A stretch of DNA of 46,894 nucleotides from JALCSJ01 sp036788835 (GCA_036788835.1 DAIQMR010000020.1:1-46894), one strand, 5' to 3'; counted from the stretch's first letter, positions 1 through 8,418 are shown. Made by a program: numbers and translations. Notes: generated by a model not told the origin, from the letters alone.

Positions 1-81
1 GGAACTACGGGAAGTAACGCTTGTGGAGACGGTGTCAGACGCATGAGCTTGTGCTATGCGCAGTCGTCAGCGAAGCAAGAA

Positions 82-110
82 TCCCGCGACTTTAGTCGTG
101 GGAGGTTCAA
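82..110 (+). mobile_element. IS200/IS605 right-end hairpin and element end
   Basis: TCCCGCGAC (82-90), loop TTTA, GTCGTGGGA (95-103) form a 9-bp stem with one G-U pair, followed by GGTTCAA. This is the typical subterminal right-end hairpin of IS200/IS605 elements and the 3' end of the TnpB guide-RNA scaffold. The bases after about 110 would be the guide. Two related copies occur at 37346-37396 and 38377-38419. Confidence 0.7.
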
Positions 111-135
111 AAATATGTTGAAGAGTATATTGCAA

Positions 136-176
136 AATAACCGTACTGAGGTAGACCTCAGTACGGTTATTTTTTT
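136..176 (+). terminator. Rho-independent terminator after tnpB
   Basis: A 16-bp perfect stem (136-151 with 156-171, containing CCGTACTGAGG) closes on loop TAGA and runs into seven T. The arm CCTCAGTACGGTT recurs at 8390-8402. Confidence 0.88.
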
Positions 177-238
177 AAGATGCTAGAATTAAATTAAGAG
201 AATGGGGCGAAGTATAACATTAAAGGGAGGCTGCAAAA

Positions 239-778
239 ATGAAAAAAATCCTAACAAGAATTTTTGGAACAGTATTGCTTTTGGGGCTGGTTATGGGAAC
301 ATCTATTGCCAGTGCTCATACCATGACATTAGCAGAGGTAACCTTGAGAAACAGTAGTGGGGATGAAATTAAGATAGGAATGACATTGGGCGCGGTAACC
401 GCCATAATGGGAGATAATTGTAAACTGCAAGCCTTTGCCGGAGACGGTATACGAATGACGAAATATGTGTATTCCGACGGAACAACCTTTTACGGACGCA
501 CTTCCCAAAGAGATAGCAGAGTGGATGAAGAAGTAACGATGAACGGCTATACTATTAAAACTGCAGCCCTGCAAACTGCTTCCGGTATAGCAGTGGGACA
601 AAAGTATAGCGAAATTGAGGAAAAATTTGGACCCGGGGAAAAACTAAAACCTAAATATGAAAGCACACCGGGGTTAACCACGTATATTTATGACCTTTAC
701 AAAGGTGTGAGGCAATTAAGCCTTAAAGTCGATAATGAAGGTATCGTTAAGGTAATTGCTTTTAGACAAGAAATGTAA
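239..778 (+). CDS. Exported protein of unknown function with two internal repeats
   Basis: A 179-residue protein with an N-terminal signal peptide (about residues 1-26, ending ASA-H), so probably secreted or periplasmic. The start is supported by GGGAGG at 225-230, eight bases upstream. The mature part holds two similar halves: IKIGMTLGAVTAIMGD followed by a YVYSDGTTFYG strand, and later IAVGQKYSEIEEKFG followed by TYIYD. This G-x-x-x-x-x-[IV]-x-x-x-x-G pattern recalls the duplicated SmpA/BLIP-like fold seen in other exported proteins, but that assignment is inference from pattern only. It is the first gene of a same-strand run of four exported proteins ending at the terminator at 3957-4012, and lies 34 bases before a nucleoside hydrolase. 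No catalytic motif is visible. Confidence 0.75.
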   Translation: MKKILTRIFGTVLLLGLVMGTSIASAHTMTLAEVTLRNSSGDEIKIGMTLGAVTAIMGDNCKLQAFAGDGIRMTKYVYSDGTTFYGRTSQRDSRVDEEVTMNGYTIKTAALQTASGIAVGQKYSEIEEKFGPGEKLKPKYESTPGLTTYIYDLYKGVRQLSLKVDNEGIVKVIAFRQEM

Positions 779-812
779 TTATTGATTTTAAAAATCCGGG
801 GGAGGGAACATT

Positions 813-1892
813 ATGTTAAAGAAGACTTTGACAATGGCAGCGTTGGTTTTGTGTATGCTCTTTAATACAGCAGGCGCGGCAGAAAAACAACCGGTAATTT
901 TAGATTGTGATATGGTAGACTGGTTTGACGATGGTGCTGCTATGCTAATGCTAGCTAAATCATCGAAAGTAGATTTAGTGGGTGTCACCGTGGTTATAGG
1001 CAATACTTGGGTAGAGACCGGGGTGGCCAGTGCTGTTAGACAATTAGAGGGAATTGAGGCAAAGAATATTCCTGTATTTGCCGGCGTGAATAAGCTCACA
1101 AACGAAAAACGTTTCAAGAACATTGATCAAGAGACTAAATTATTTGGCCGTGGCAAAGATTCTCATCAAGGAGCGGCAGGGTATCCGGAACCAGCCAGTT
1201 GGCAGGCTGCCTACAAGGCAAATTATGGGGAAGAACCTAAATATGCGCCCGGTAAAGAAAGTGCTGTGGATTTTATTATTCGTACCGTAAAGGCGCGTCC
1301 TCATGAAGTTACAATTGTTGCCATTGGCACGGGGTGTAATTTAGCGACAGCAGTACAAAAGGCTCCGGAAATTGCACCTTTAGTTAAGCGCGTGGTTTAC
1401 ATGGCCGGGGCATTTTTCCAACAGGGCAATGTTATGCCCGCGGCAGAATTCAACGTATGGTTGGATCCGGAAGCAGAGAGAACTGCCTTCCGCGCACCTT
1501 TTGGCGAGCAAATAATAGTTCCTTTGGATGCTTGCGAAAAGAGCCATATTACTTGGCAAAAATATTTTGATATGAAAAAGAAAGTTAAATCTCCTTTGTT
1601 CCAAAAGATGATTAAGAATCATTGGATGTCAGCAGAATTTGAGCAACATAAGAATCCTGGCGACAATTATGTTTGGGATGTATTGGCCGCTGCTCTGGTT
1701 ATTGACCCCACAATCATTACCGAAGAAGTTACTATGCCGGTAGATGTTAATGCTGTGTTCAGCCCATCTTACGGTCAAACTTTAGCTTATAAAGGTGTGG
1801 GACCGGAAGGGACCCAAAAAGCCAGGATTATTTTAACTGTCGATGACAAAAAACTTTGGAACATGATTTATGGTTTGTGTGATAAACTGTAA
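813..1892 (+). CDS. Exported nucleoside hydrolase (IUNH family)
   Basis: Predicted to hydrolyse the N-glycosidic bond of (deoxy)ribonucleosides to base plus ribose. The 359-residue protein has a signal peptide (about 1-23, ending GAA), so it acts outside the cytoplasm. The Ca2+-binding Asp cluster is visible as D31-C-D33, then D39-D40 (DCDMVDWFDDG); the spacer is longer than in the classic DTDPGxDD motif. Other family signatures are EFNVWLDPEA in the middle and WDVLAAALVIDP near the C-terminus, where the Asp of the usual H-D pair is kept but His is replaced by Trp. It sits between an exported unknown protein and a 5'-nucleotidase, which together suggest salvage of extracellular nucleotides. 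Substrate preference cannot be read from sequence; with His missing, the exact specificity is open. Confidence 0.85.
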   Translation: MLKKTLTMAALVLCMLFNTAGAAEKQPVILDCDMVDWFDDGAAMLMLAKSSKVDLVGVTVVIGNTWVETGVASAVRQLEGIEAKNIPVFAGVNKLTNEKRFKNIDQETKLFGRGKDSHQGAAGYPEPASWQAAYKANYGEEPKYAPGKESAVDFIIRTVKARPHEVTIVAIGTGCNLATAVQKAPEIAPLVKRVVYMAGAFFQQGNVMPAAEFNVWLDPEAERTAFRAPFGEQIIVPLDACEKSHITWQKYFDMKKKVKSPLFQKMIKNHWMSAEFEQHKNPGDNYVWDVLAAALVIDPTIITEEVTMPVDVNAVFSPSYGQTLAYKGVGPEGTQKARIILTVDDKKLWNMIYGLCDKL

Positions 1893-1998
1893 GTATTAAA
1901 TTGTCTTCCTCCCTTGTCTCAAGGCTGGCAGAGAAAGAGGATGCTGTATTTTTATTGGTATGTTTTGTGATTAAGTATAAGGTTTAAGGGGGTTGACC

Positions 1999-3597
1999 AT
2001 GAAAAGCCGGAAGAGAGTATTAACATTATGTGTTAGTCTGCTGCTCCTGATTACTAATTTAGTATTTGCTGCAGACTTAAGTAAATTGGTGATTCTCCAT
2101 ACCAATGATACCCACGGCTTTGACCAACGGGCAGAAGGTATCAACGGTATGGCGACTGTTGCGGCCATGAAAAAACATTTCGAAGCACAAGGGAAAACGG
2201 TAGTGCTTCTTGATGCAGGTGATGCAATTCAAGATAATAATCTTGTAAATTTCAGCAAAGGGAAGACAGCAATCAGCTTCATGAACGCCTGTGGTTATGA
2301 TGCCATGACTTTGGGTAACCATGAATTTGATTATGGACCGGAAATATTGCAAAAACGCATTAGAGAAGCCAAATATCCCGTGGTTTCTTGTAATGTTATT
2401 GTGGAGGCAACAGGGAAAAATTTTGTTAAGTCTTCAACTATTATTAATAAGAACGGTTATAAGATTGGCATAGTTGGTATTACTACGCCGGAAACCGCCA
2501 CTAGTACTAATCCTAAAAACGTCCGAGGCCTGAAGATTTTGGATGGTAAAGAATTATATGCAAGGGTTCAGCAGGAAGTAGATAAATTAAGGGCGGCTAA
2601 GTGTGATTTTGTTTTTGGCTTGTCTCATTTAGGCAGTGGTCAGGAGGCAGCGCCTAACCGCTCAGATGATGTAGCGGCTAACGTAAACGGCATGGCAGTG
2701 CTTATTGATGGGCATGACCATAAAGTGAAAAACTTCAAGGTTAATAACACCCTTATTGTGGAAACAGGATACTACACCCATAATATAGGTATGTTGGTTA
2801 ACAGGAACGGCACCTGGCAGGAAGAACTGCAACCATATGGTGTTTTCAATGCAGAAGATGCTAAAGTAAAAGCACTAGTTGATGCAGCGGCTAAAACAGT
2901 GGAGAGAATTTTAGCAGAAAAAGAAGGAACAACCGATGTGCTTTTAAACGGCAATAGATTCCCAGGGGTTCGTACCGAGGAAACCAATTTAGGCGATTTT
3001 GTGGCGGATGGCTATCTTTGGCAGGCAAAACAGGCCAGTGTTCTCAAGGGTAAGGTAGATGGTGCCATTGTCAACGGGGGAAGCCTAAGGACTTCTATTA
3101 AAAATGGTACTGTTACCAAAGGCAATATTTTGGGAGTCTTGCCCTATAACAACCAGCTTTATATAGTGAATATTACGGGAGAGGAACTTCTGGAGATACT
3201 GGAAGCAACTACTTGTGTTATTCCGGACCCTATAGGAGCCTTTCCTCAGGTGGCAGGTATTAAGTATGAAATTAATACAGCAATGCCCTATGCTAAAGGT
3301 AAATTGTATAAAGGTTCCACTTATTATGCGCCGGCCAGGCCGGGAACCAGAGTGAAAATTCTGGAAGTAGGGGGCAAACCTTTCAATCTGCAGAATAGAT
3401 ATGCCATTGCGACTACGGATTTTATCTGCAGTGGCGGCGATGCATATGGTGCTCTTTTAAACCATGGGGATGATAAACGTTACATTATTGGTTACACTGA
3501 TGTTCAGGCTGTAGAGAACTACTTAAAAGAGGCTTTAAAAGGCAAAGTCGGGACGGCATATGCAGAGTCTCAGGGTAGGATAAAAATAATTAAATAA
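1999..3597 (+). CDS. Exported 5'-nucleotidase / metallophosphatase
   Basis: UshA/5'-nucleotidase-type enzyme removing phosphate from nucleotides outside the cytoplasm. ATG 1999 is preferred over the in-frame TTG at 1993 because AAGGGGG (1986-1992) lies six bases before it, giving 532 residues. A signal peptide of about 24 residues ends at VFAA. The metal-dependent N-terminal domain shows LHTNDTHG, DAGDAIQD, LGNHEFDYG, LSHLG and GHDHK, the full metallophosphoesterase motif set. The C-terminal 5'-nucleotidase domain shows TNLGDFVADGYL and the substrate-binding region NGGSLRTSI then GNILGVLPYNNQL. Length fits the family (about 500-550). The neighbouring nucleoside hydrolase would act on its product. 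No cell-wall anchor is seen. Confidence 0.92.
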   Translation: MKSRKRVLTLCVSLLLLITNLVFAADLSKLVILHTNDTHGFDQRAEGINGMATVAAMKKHFEAQGKTVVLLDAGDAIQDNNLVNFSKGKTAISFMNACGYDAMTLGNHEFDYGPEILQKRIREAKYPVVSCNVIVEATGKNFVKSSTIINKNGYKIGIVGITTPETATSTNPKNVRGLKILDGKELYARVQQEVDKLRAAKCDFVFGLSHLGSGQEAAPNRSDDVAANVNGMAVLIDGHDHKVKNFKVNNTLIVETGYYTHNIGMLVNRNGTWQEELQPYGVFNAEDAKVKALVDAAAKTVERILAEKEGTTDVLLNGNRFPGVRTEETNLGDFVADGYLWQAKQASVLKGKVDGAIVNGGSLRTSIKNGTVTKGNILGVLPYNNQLYIVNITGEELLEILEATTCVIPDPIGAFPQVAGIKYEINTAMPYAKGKLYKGSTYYAPARPGTRVKILEVGGKPFNLQNRYAIATTDFICSGGDAYGALLNHGDDKRYIIGYTDVQAVENYLKEALKGKVGTAYAESQGRIKIIK

Positions 3598-3619
3598 GAG
3601 AAGAAAGGCGGGAAGACTG

Positions 3620-3949
3620 ATGAAAAAGATATTTGCGTTAATAAGCATGTTGGTATTGTGCCTATTTATGGCGGCACCTGTGTCGGCAGCTACACCTGTA
3701 TCCAAGGACGGCTATTACAAAGGCATTAAGCTGTGCGGCAAGGTACGGGTGGTTAGTTATAATGCAGATATAAAAGTTAAGATTGTGAATAGCTTCCCTG
3801 ATTTGAAAGTGAAGGTAGTTGACAGCTTCCCTAATAATATTGGTGAGTGGAAATTTGTAGAATCCGGTGCGGATTTTACAGTGCAGTTTGTGGATAGTTT
3901 CCCGGATATTAAGATTAAATATGTTTCCAGTTTTCCGGGAGTAGTTTAG
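3620..3949 (+). CDS. Small exported protein with SFPD repeats
   Basis: A 109-residue protein with a signal peptide (about 1-23, ending VSA). The mature part has one Cys (KLCGKVRVV) and then four copies of a short motif, [VI]-x-SFP-[DNG] preceded by K-[VI]-K-[VIFY]-V: KIVNSFPD, KVVDSFPN, QFVDSFPD and KYVSSFPG. The 11-12-residue period alternating beta-like VKVKVV stretches with a SFPD turn suggests a small beta-solenoid or strand-turn repeat; this is inference. I do not recognise a named family. It lies 22 bases after the 5'-nucleotidase and is the last gene before the terminator, so it is probably co-transcribed with it. SD is GAAAGGCGGGAAG upstream of ATG. Confidence 0.75.
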   Translation: MKKIFALISMLVLCLFMAAPVSAATPVSKDGYYKGIKLCGKVRVVSYNADIKVKIVNSFPDLKVKVVDSFPNNIGEWKFVESGADFTVQFVDSFPDIKIKYVSSFPGVV

Positions 3950-3956
3950 ACAGGAA

Positions 3957-4012
3957 CAAAAAGAGGCTATAGCATAATGACAAAATAGTCATTGTGTTAT
4001 AGCCTCTTTTAC
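3957..4012. terminator. Bidirectional terminator, member of a repeated family
   Basis: A long hairpin with about 20-bp arms (AAAAGAGGCTATAGCATAAT on the left) encloses TGACAAAATAGTCA, with A-runs on one side and T-runs on the other. It lies between convergent genes ending at 3949 and 4033, so it can serve both strands. Its reverse complement is nearly identical to 17731-17780. Confidence 0.85.
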
Positions 4013-4032
4013 TAGGGCAACAGGAGAAATCA

Positions 4033-4659
4033 CTAAGCTTTTGTATTGATGTAGCCTTTATTGGCAGCTTCTAAGGCAAGCTTGAGCAAACTTTTGTAGC
4101 CTGTTTTAGTCAACATGTTGTTCACGTGAAAATTAATCGTGCTTTCACTGATGCTCATGGCTTCAGCCATCTCTTTCCGGGAGTAATTTAAACTATATAA
4201 TCTAAGAATCTCTAACTCCCTTTGAGTGAGAGTGCATTGGTCGTCGCCAAAAGTAATCTTCCTGCTTGTGGTAGGGAAGTGTTTTTCACCGGCCATAGTG
4301 GATCTGATACAAGCAATAAATTCTTTCATGGAAGAACTTTTATAAATAAAACTGTCAGCACCGGCCGCTTCACCACGCCTGATAAAGCTGATTTCGGGAA
4401 AGCCCGTCATCAGTACGACTTTAATGTAAGGGTATTTGGTTTTGATGCGTTTAGTGGCATAAATGCCGCTAATATCTCCGTCTACACAAATATCCATAAG
4501 CACTAAATCGGGCCTATAGGTTAAACAGGCAATGTCTGCAGCTTCTGCTTCTGTAATACTGCCCACAATTTTCATGTCTGCATAACGACTGATAGCGTTT
4601 GTGAAAGCATCCAGAAGAATTTTTTGATCATCCACGATTAAAATTTTAATAATTGCCAT
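4033..4659 (-). CDS. LuxR/NarL-family response regulator
   Basis: Two-component DNA-binding regulator of 208 residues. ATG at 4659 (MAIIKILIVDD) is chosen over the upstream ATG at 4683 because GAGGTGCAGG lies directly before it and the upstream one has no SD. The receiver domain (1-120) has acidic pair D10-D11, phosphoacceptor D56 (VLMDI), T85 and K107. The C-terminal HTH (about 140-205) reads LTQRELEILRLY then ISESTINFHVNNMLTKTGY, a standard NarL-type recognition helix. It overlaps the sensor kinase gene by 14 bases, so the two are translationally coupled. Target genes are unknown; this operon's own divergent promoter region (8260-8484) is a candidate. Confidence 0.93.
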   Translation of the reverse strand: MAIIKILIVDDQKILLDAFTNAISRYADMKIVGSITEAEAADIACLTYRPDLVLMDICVDGDISGIYATKRIKTKYPYIKVVLMTGFPEISFIRRGEAAGADSFIYKSSSMKEFIACIRSTMAGEKHFPTTSRKITFGDDQCTLTQRELEILRLYSLNYSRKEMAEAMSISESTINFHVNNMLTKTGYKSLLKLALEAANKGYINTKA

Positions 4660-6046
4660 CCTGCACCTCACAATGAATTGCAAAAAAAGGCTTTTTCTTT
4701 ATGCTTAGTATACCATTAACTTTGTTTAAACGGTCTGCAATTCCTTTGAGACCGGTACCAAAAACAAGATATTTGGGACAACCGATACCATTATCTGCAA
4801 TATTGAGCATAAATTTATCTTTCTCAGTTTGTAGCTGAATGTTAACTGTGTCGCAGTGACCATGGCGCACAGCATTAGTAATACCCTCCCGGATAATAGC
4901 TACAAAAGTATCGGCTAAAGTTTTGTCTTCAGGAAGGGAACCGGTTACCTGCACCTTTATGCCTATGTTTTTATAGGTGGAAAGAATATTTGCTAATTTA
5001 TCTTCAGCGGTTTGCACATTAATTTTACGCAGATCCTGAGAGATTTCATCTAAAACAGTTGTGAATTCTTCATAATTAATATTTTTTTCGTCATATAAAA
5101 GCTGTTGCAGGATGGTTAGTCTTTGTCCCATTAGGTCATGAACATAAAAACGCAGTTTGGTCGCTATCTGTTGACGGGTAACAGCTTCTAAATTACCCAG
5201 TATCTTTTTCAATTCAGCTCCTGAAGCAGCTAAAGCAGCATTTTGTTTGCTTAGTTGCAGATTATACTGATCTTCTTCGGTAACATTATTAATAAGCATT
5301 TGCTGTACTTTACCATGGGGAGTGTTGAGAGTAGTTAAAGAAAGCAATAAAGAACAGGAGGATGATAAACGCAGAAATAAATCTTTACCTAAGATTTGTT
5401 TAACAAGGTATTTATTCTGGGGAAAATCTATGGAAGCATTCCACAGGCTAATGATGTCACCGAAATAATGATTAAAATTACCATACATATATTTCAAGGC
5501 ACTTACGTTTGCTAAAAAAATCTCTCCGTTTTCATAGGCGAAAATCATACCGATAGGTAAATAATCTATAGCTTCTTTAATGGCAGTGGCAGTAACTTGC
5601 TCCTGCCGGAATTGTTTTATTCGCTTAAAGACCAGATAATTCCTTAGGGTCCAAAACAGCAAAGCGGCAAAGCAGCAAAGAACGTTGTTGTCAGTCCAGG
5701 GCAGGGAAAGAAGCACTGTGGCAATAAGTAATATTTTGGCGCTTTTTGTTTGAATCCCCCAAATCGTGGTGGAAACAGTCAGAGCACCGATAATATAGCG
5801 GACCGTATCATACCGGCCCAGAGAAATATTCCCCTGCTGCAAGCTTATAATGGCTATGTTCATAGACATGGATACCAGCAGTACGAAACCCAGAATAATC
5901 GCTTCTTGACAGAGCACCAATTTTTTGCGAGGCCTGTTTATATCAGATGCTAAACAGAAAATATAGGCCTGAATAATTGCCAGTAAACAACTGAAAAAGA
6001 GAAGGAATAATTGCTGTCCCTCACTCATAAAGTAAATGATATTCAT
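4646..6046 (-). CDS. Membrane sensor histidine kinase (HisKA_3 / NarL-partner type)
   Basis: A 466-residue kinase predicted to autophosphorylate at H303 (VHDLMGQRLTIL, the HisKA_3 H-box) and pass phosphate to the response regulator encoded next. The N-terminal ~150 residues hold several membrane segments. A PAS-like domain follows (about 160-260, IDYLPIGMIFAYENGEIFLAN), then a short coiled coil, the dimerisation domain, and a GHKL ATPase with N-box ITNAVRHG (N391), G1 DNGIG (418-422) and G2 GTGLKG (430-435). Its ATG overlaps the TGA of the upstream 738-residue gene (ATGA, 6043-6046), and its end overlaps the regulator gene. All catalytic boxes look intact. The signal is unknown. Confidence 0.92.
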   Translation of the reverse strand: MNIIYFMSEGQQLFLLFFSCLLAIIQAYIFCLASDINRPRKKLVLCQEAIILGFVLLVSMSMNIAIISLQQGNISLGRYDTVRYIIGALTVSTTIWGIQTKSAKILLIATVLLSLPWTDNNVLCCFAALLFWTLRNYLVFKRIKQFRQEQVTATAIKEAIDYLPIGMIFAYENGEIFLANVSALKYMYGNFNHYFGDIISLWNASIDFPQNKYLVKQILGKDLFLRLSSSCSLLLSLTTLNTPHGKVQQMLINNVTEEDQYNLQLSKQNAALAASGAELKKILGNLEAVTRQQIATKLRFYVHDLMGQRLTILQQLLYDEKNINYEEFTTVLDEISQDLRKINVQTAEDKLANILSTYKNIGIKVQVTGSLPEDKTLADTFVAIIREGITNAVRHGHCDTVNIQLQTEKDKFMLNIADNGIGCPKYLVFGTGLKGIADRLNKVNGILSIKKKPFFAIHCEVQDGNY

Positions 6047-8259
6047 CGGTTTATCACCTCTTCTTTACGTAGCATAGTAAGAGTGGCAATATTATCATTT
6101 ACGGTTAAGGAAAATTCATGTTTATCATAGAAAGGTTTATCTTTTAAGTACTTCGTTACGTCGGCTAAAACTTCTTGTAAATCAGCTTGTGCTTTAATAA
6201 CAATCTTCAAAGGGCCATGTTCATCGCTGATACTGATTAATAAATCCGCACCGGGAGTTCTGGCACATCCTTCCCAAACCAGTTCAGCCAAATCATATAT
6301 CGCCAGAGCATCAGAGGCATTCAGGGAAACAGAGAGGAGATTGCAAGTGCAGGCCGTATTTAATCCGGCTTTTAGATAAAAAGAGCAGCTCTCCGCCAAG
6401 GCGGTACTAAATTCCGGGGTCAGAAGCCGGTTGTGTTCATGGGAGCTGAGCAAAAGGACACTGCGTTTTTTAACATAGATAATTAAGCAGCTCAGAAGAT
6501 TAATATAATATTCTCTTCGGACGGAAGGAAGTCCTTTATCCTGGAGACTAGCAGCTAAAGCTTGCATTTTTTCTTTTTTCAAGGCAATGATAGTTGTTAA
6601 TTCCTTAAACAATTTTTCCTGTAAGTCTAATTCTACTAAATGGCTGCGGACTTGTTTTTTCTCCTGAAGCAGCTTGTTATATCTGGACAAGGCAGCATTG
6701 TTCAAGGCCAGATCACGCTTTAAACTATTGATTGCACTTATATCTTCCTGCCAGATGAGCTTGCCGCCTGCCAGTGGTTTTATATGTAAACGCAGATTAT
6801 GATCGGAAGGCTGCTTTGTGGCAGAATCATAAACAACCTTGTCTTCCTTATCATGTATTACCATGGAAGCAGTGGAGTAGGTAAAGGCTGTGCTATAACC
6901 GCGATTGGTAGGGAAAATACCAGCATAGGCAGAAGCGAAGAGGAAAAGCAGCACTCCTGTGTTTGTTATTAATACTGTTTCTGTATTATTGGCACCTAGA
7001 ATATGCCGGCTATAGCAAAAATGGTAGCATAGTTCCCCAATCATAATGGCTAGGGGCCAGAGAATTTTGTAAGAAGTAAATTTGCTTCTAACGTTATTTT
7101 TGACCAAAAGAGCAGGGACGGCAATAAATTCCAATCCTAACAACGCTTTAATGGGAGTGTTTAAGAAACCCGGTTTATAAATATAGTCATTGTAGACAAC
7201 ATTGGGACCAAAGGCAGCAAATAAACCATGAAAATCATTGGTGAAAATTATAACGACACATACCAAGTCAAGGAAACAGACCGCTTTCCACCAGAGGGGA
7301 ATCTTTTTTTCTTCTATAGGAGTTCCGGTGTAATAGGCAATTAAGAGGCAAATCAAACTAAGAGCGAAGAAGCAGGGATAATAGGCATACCATAAATAAC
7401 GGAGCAAAGTTATATTGGCAGAGGGCACTTCCAACTTGATTATGCGCACCATAGTGAAAAGCAACAGGCTGAATTCCAGGCAGGATAAGGTGTTTTTAAA
7501 AGAAGGACGAGTGACCTGGGGCATTAAATAACCAAAAGCGAAGACAATAAGGATAAGCAAAATAAAATAGGATGCCAAGTGCTCGTAACCATCAGCAGCA
7601 CTGTACTGTCGGATATGAATAATATCACGTCTGATAGTTTTCTGAATATTACTAACATAAGTATTTAAAATGTCAGGATTGGCAACACGAGTGAATGGTA
7701 TAGAGGCTGTGTATTTGGTTAGGCCAGCCTTGGAGATTTCACCCTTGGTCAAGGATAAGGTTCCTTCCCTGGGAGCGCAAATACATAAATTACGACCTGC
7801 TGCCTTTGCGGCAACGGCTCTGGATTCAAACATAAACTCTACCGGAAATTGGCAGGAAGCGGGGTAAATCTCCCGGTGAGAGTATTCCATGGCATTATCT
7901 ATTACCAGCAGTCTGTCACTATCAGAAAGCTGCCGGAGCAGCAGCAAAGTCTCCGCACAGTAAGGTTCTTTCCCCATACCCTGGGTAAAAGCAAAAAGCG
8001 CATGGGCAAAATCATCACTATCTGTATTAATGCCGAGCACGGCCGAACTGTTATAAAACTCATGCCAGCTTTTTATGTTCTCCTGGCACAAATTTTTATC
8101 AATGACTATGACAATTTTTTCTTCTTGTTGAGGATACCATTTAAAATCCAGAGATTTGTTTTGCAAAATGACTGCTTGGTAATCATAGGCTTGATGGGCG
8201 GTAACCTGATTAATTTGTAATAAAATAAAAAAGAAGGCGCACAAAACAATTCTTTTCAT
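6043..8259 (-). CDS. 7TM sensor-like protein with degenerate kinase-like C-terminus
   Basis: A 738-residue protein. A signal peptide or first membrane segment (1-21, VTA-H) is followed by an extracytoplasmic region of about 200 residues. About seven hydrophobic segments follow (roughly 226-455), resembling the 7TM N-terminal regions of Firmicute histidine kinases. Next are a short PAS-like piece (VIHDKEDKVVYDSATKQ), a coiled coil (SLKRDLALNNAALSRYNKLLQEKK) and a C-terminal domain. The C-terminal part has the layout of a dimerisation plus ATPase module but no H-box His, no N-box and no DxGxG motif. It is therefore probably a co-sensor or scaffold for the true kinase encoded immediately downstream (4-bp overlap), not an active kinase. 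SD AAGGAGG lies 13 bases before ATG. Function is inference from context. Confidence 0.72.
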   Translation of the reverse strand: MKRIVLCAFFFILLQINQVTAHQAYDYQAVILQNKSLDFKWYPQQEEKIVIVIDKNLCQENIKSWHEFYNSSAVLGINTDSDDFAHALFAFTQGMGKEPYCAETLLLLRQLSDSDRLLVIDNAMEYSHREIYPASCQFPVEFMFESRAVAAKAAGRNLCICAPREGTLSLTKGEISKAGLTKYTASIPFTRVANPDILNTYVSNIQKTIRRDIIHIRQYSAADGYEHLASYFILLILIVFAFGYLMPQVTRPSFKNTLSCLEFSLLLFTMVRIIKLEVPSANITLLRYLWYAYYPCFFALSLICLLIAYYTGTPIEEKKIPLWWKAVCFLDLVCVVIIFTNDFHGLFAAFGPNVVYNDYIYKPGFLNTPIKALLGLEFIAVPALLVKNNVRSKFTSYKILWPLAIMIGELCYHFCYSRHILGANNTETVLITNTGVLLFLFASAYAGIFPTNRGYSTAFTYSTASMVIHDKEDKVVYDSATKQPSDHNLRLHIKPLAGGKLIWQEDISAINSLKRDLALNNAALSRYNKLLQEKKQVRSHLVELDLQEKLFKELTTIIALKKEKMQALAASLQDKGLPSVRREYYINLLSCLIIYVKKRSVLLLSSHEHNRLLTPEFSTALAESCSFYLKAGLNTACTCNLLSVSLNASDALAIYDLAELVWEGCARTPGADLLISISDEHGPLKIVIKAQADLQEVLADVTKYLKDKPFYDKHEFSLTVNDNIATLTMLRKEEVINR

Positions 8260-8308
8260 GACTTATTTGGCAACCTCCTTTGCTGAAATGCAAAACATAC
8301 AACACCAT

Positions 8309-8324
8309 TATTATTATAATAATA
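8309..8324. promoter_or_regulatory. AT palindrome in the divergent promoter region
   Basis: TATTATTA/TAATAATA is a perfect 16-bp palindrome 50-65 bases before the 738-residue gene on the minus strand, and contains TATAAT on that strand. It may be part of that gene's promoter or a regulator site; no convincing -35 could be fixed. Confidence 0.35.
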
Positions 8325-8377
8325 GCATATTTTAAGTTTTTGAACATAATATAAGATGTTTTTTGTCGTTCACAACA

Positions 8378-8397
8378 TACTGAGGCATGCCTCAGTA
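8378..8397. repeat. 20-bp perfect palindrome sharing arms with the terminator at 136-171
   Basis: TACTGAGGCA is followed directly by its reverse complement. The right arm plus CGGTT (8390-8402) is identical to 156-168. No T-run follows, so it is not an obvious terminator. It sits in the 225-bp divergent region between the signalling operon and the ydjI-like gene. Confidence 0.6.
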
Positions 8398-8418
8398 CGG
8401 TTCGCTGACTATATCATA

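Larger units (their letters stand above)
1..186 (+). pseudogene. tnpB: 3' end of an IS200/IS605-family tnpB (partial at window edge)
   Basis: Frame 1 is open from the window edge to TAG at 184-186. It begins GTTGSNACGDGVRRM, which matches the stretch after the zinc finger near the C-terminus of TnpB/OrfB proteins, with the conserved ACGDGVR. The reading frame then runs through the transposon right-end hairpin (82-103) and about 75 bases past the likely element end near 110, so the last ~25 codons may be host DNA. TnpB is the RNA-guided nuclease of these elements, and its guide RNA normally overlaps the 3' end of the gene. Whether the gene is intact upstream cannot be seen. Family identity is fairly secure; activity is unknown. 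Confidence 0.72.
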
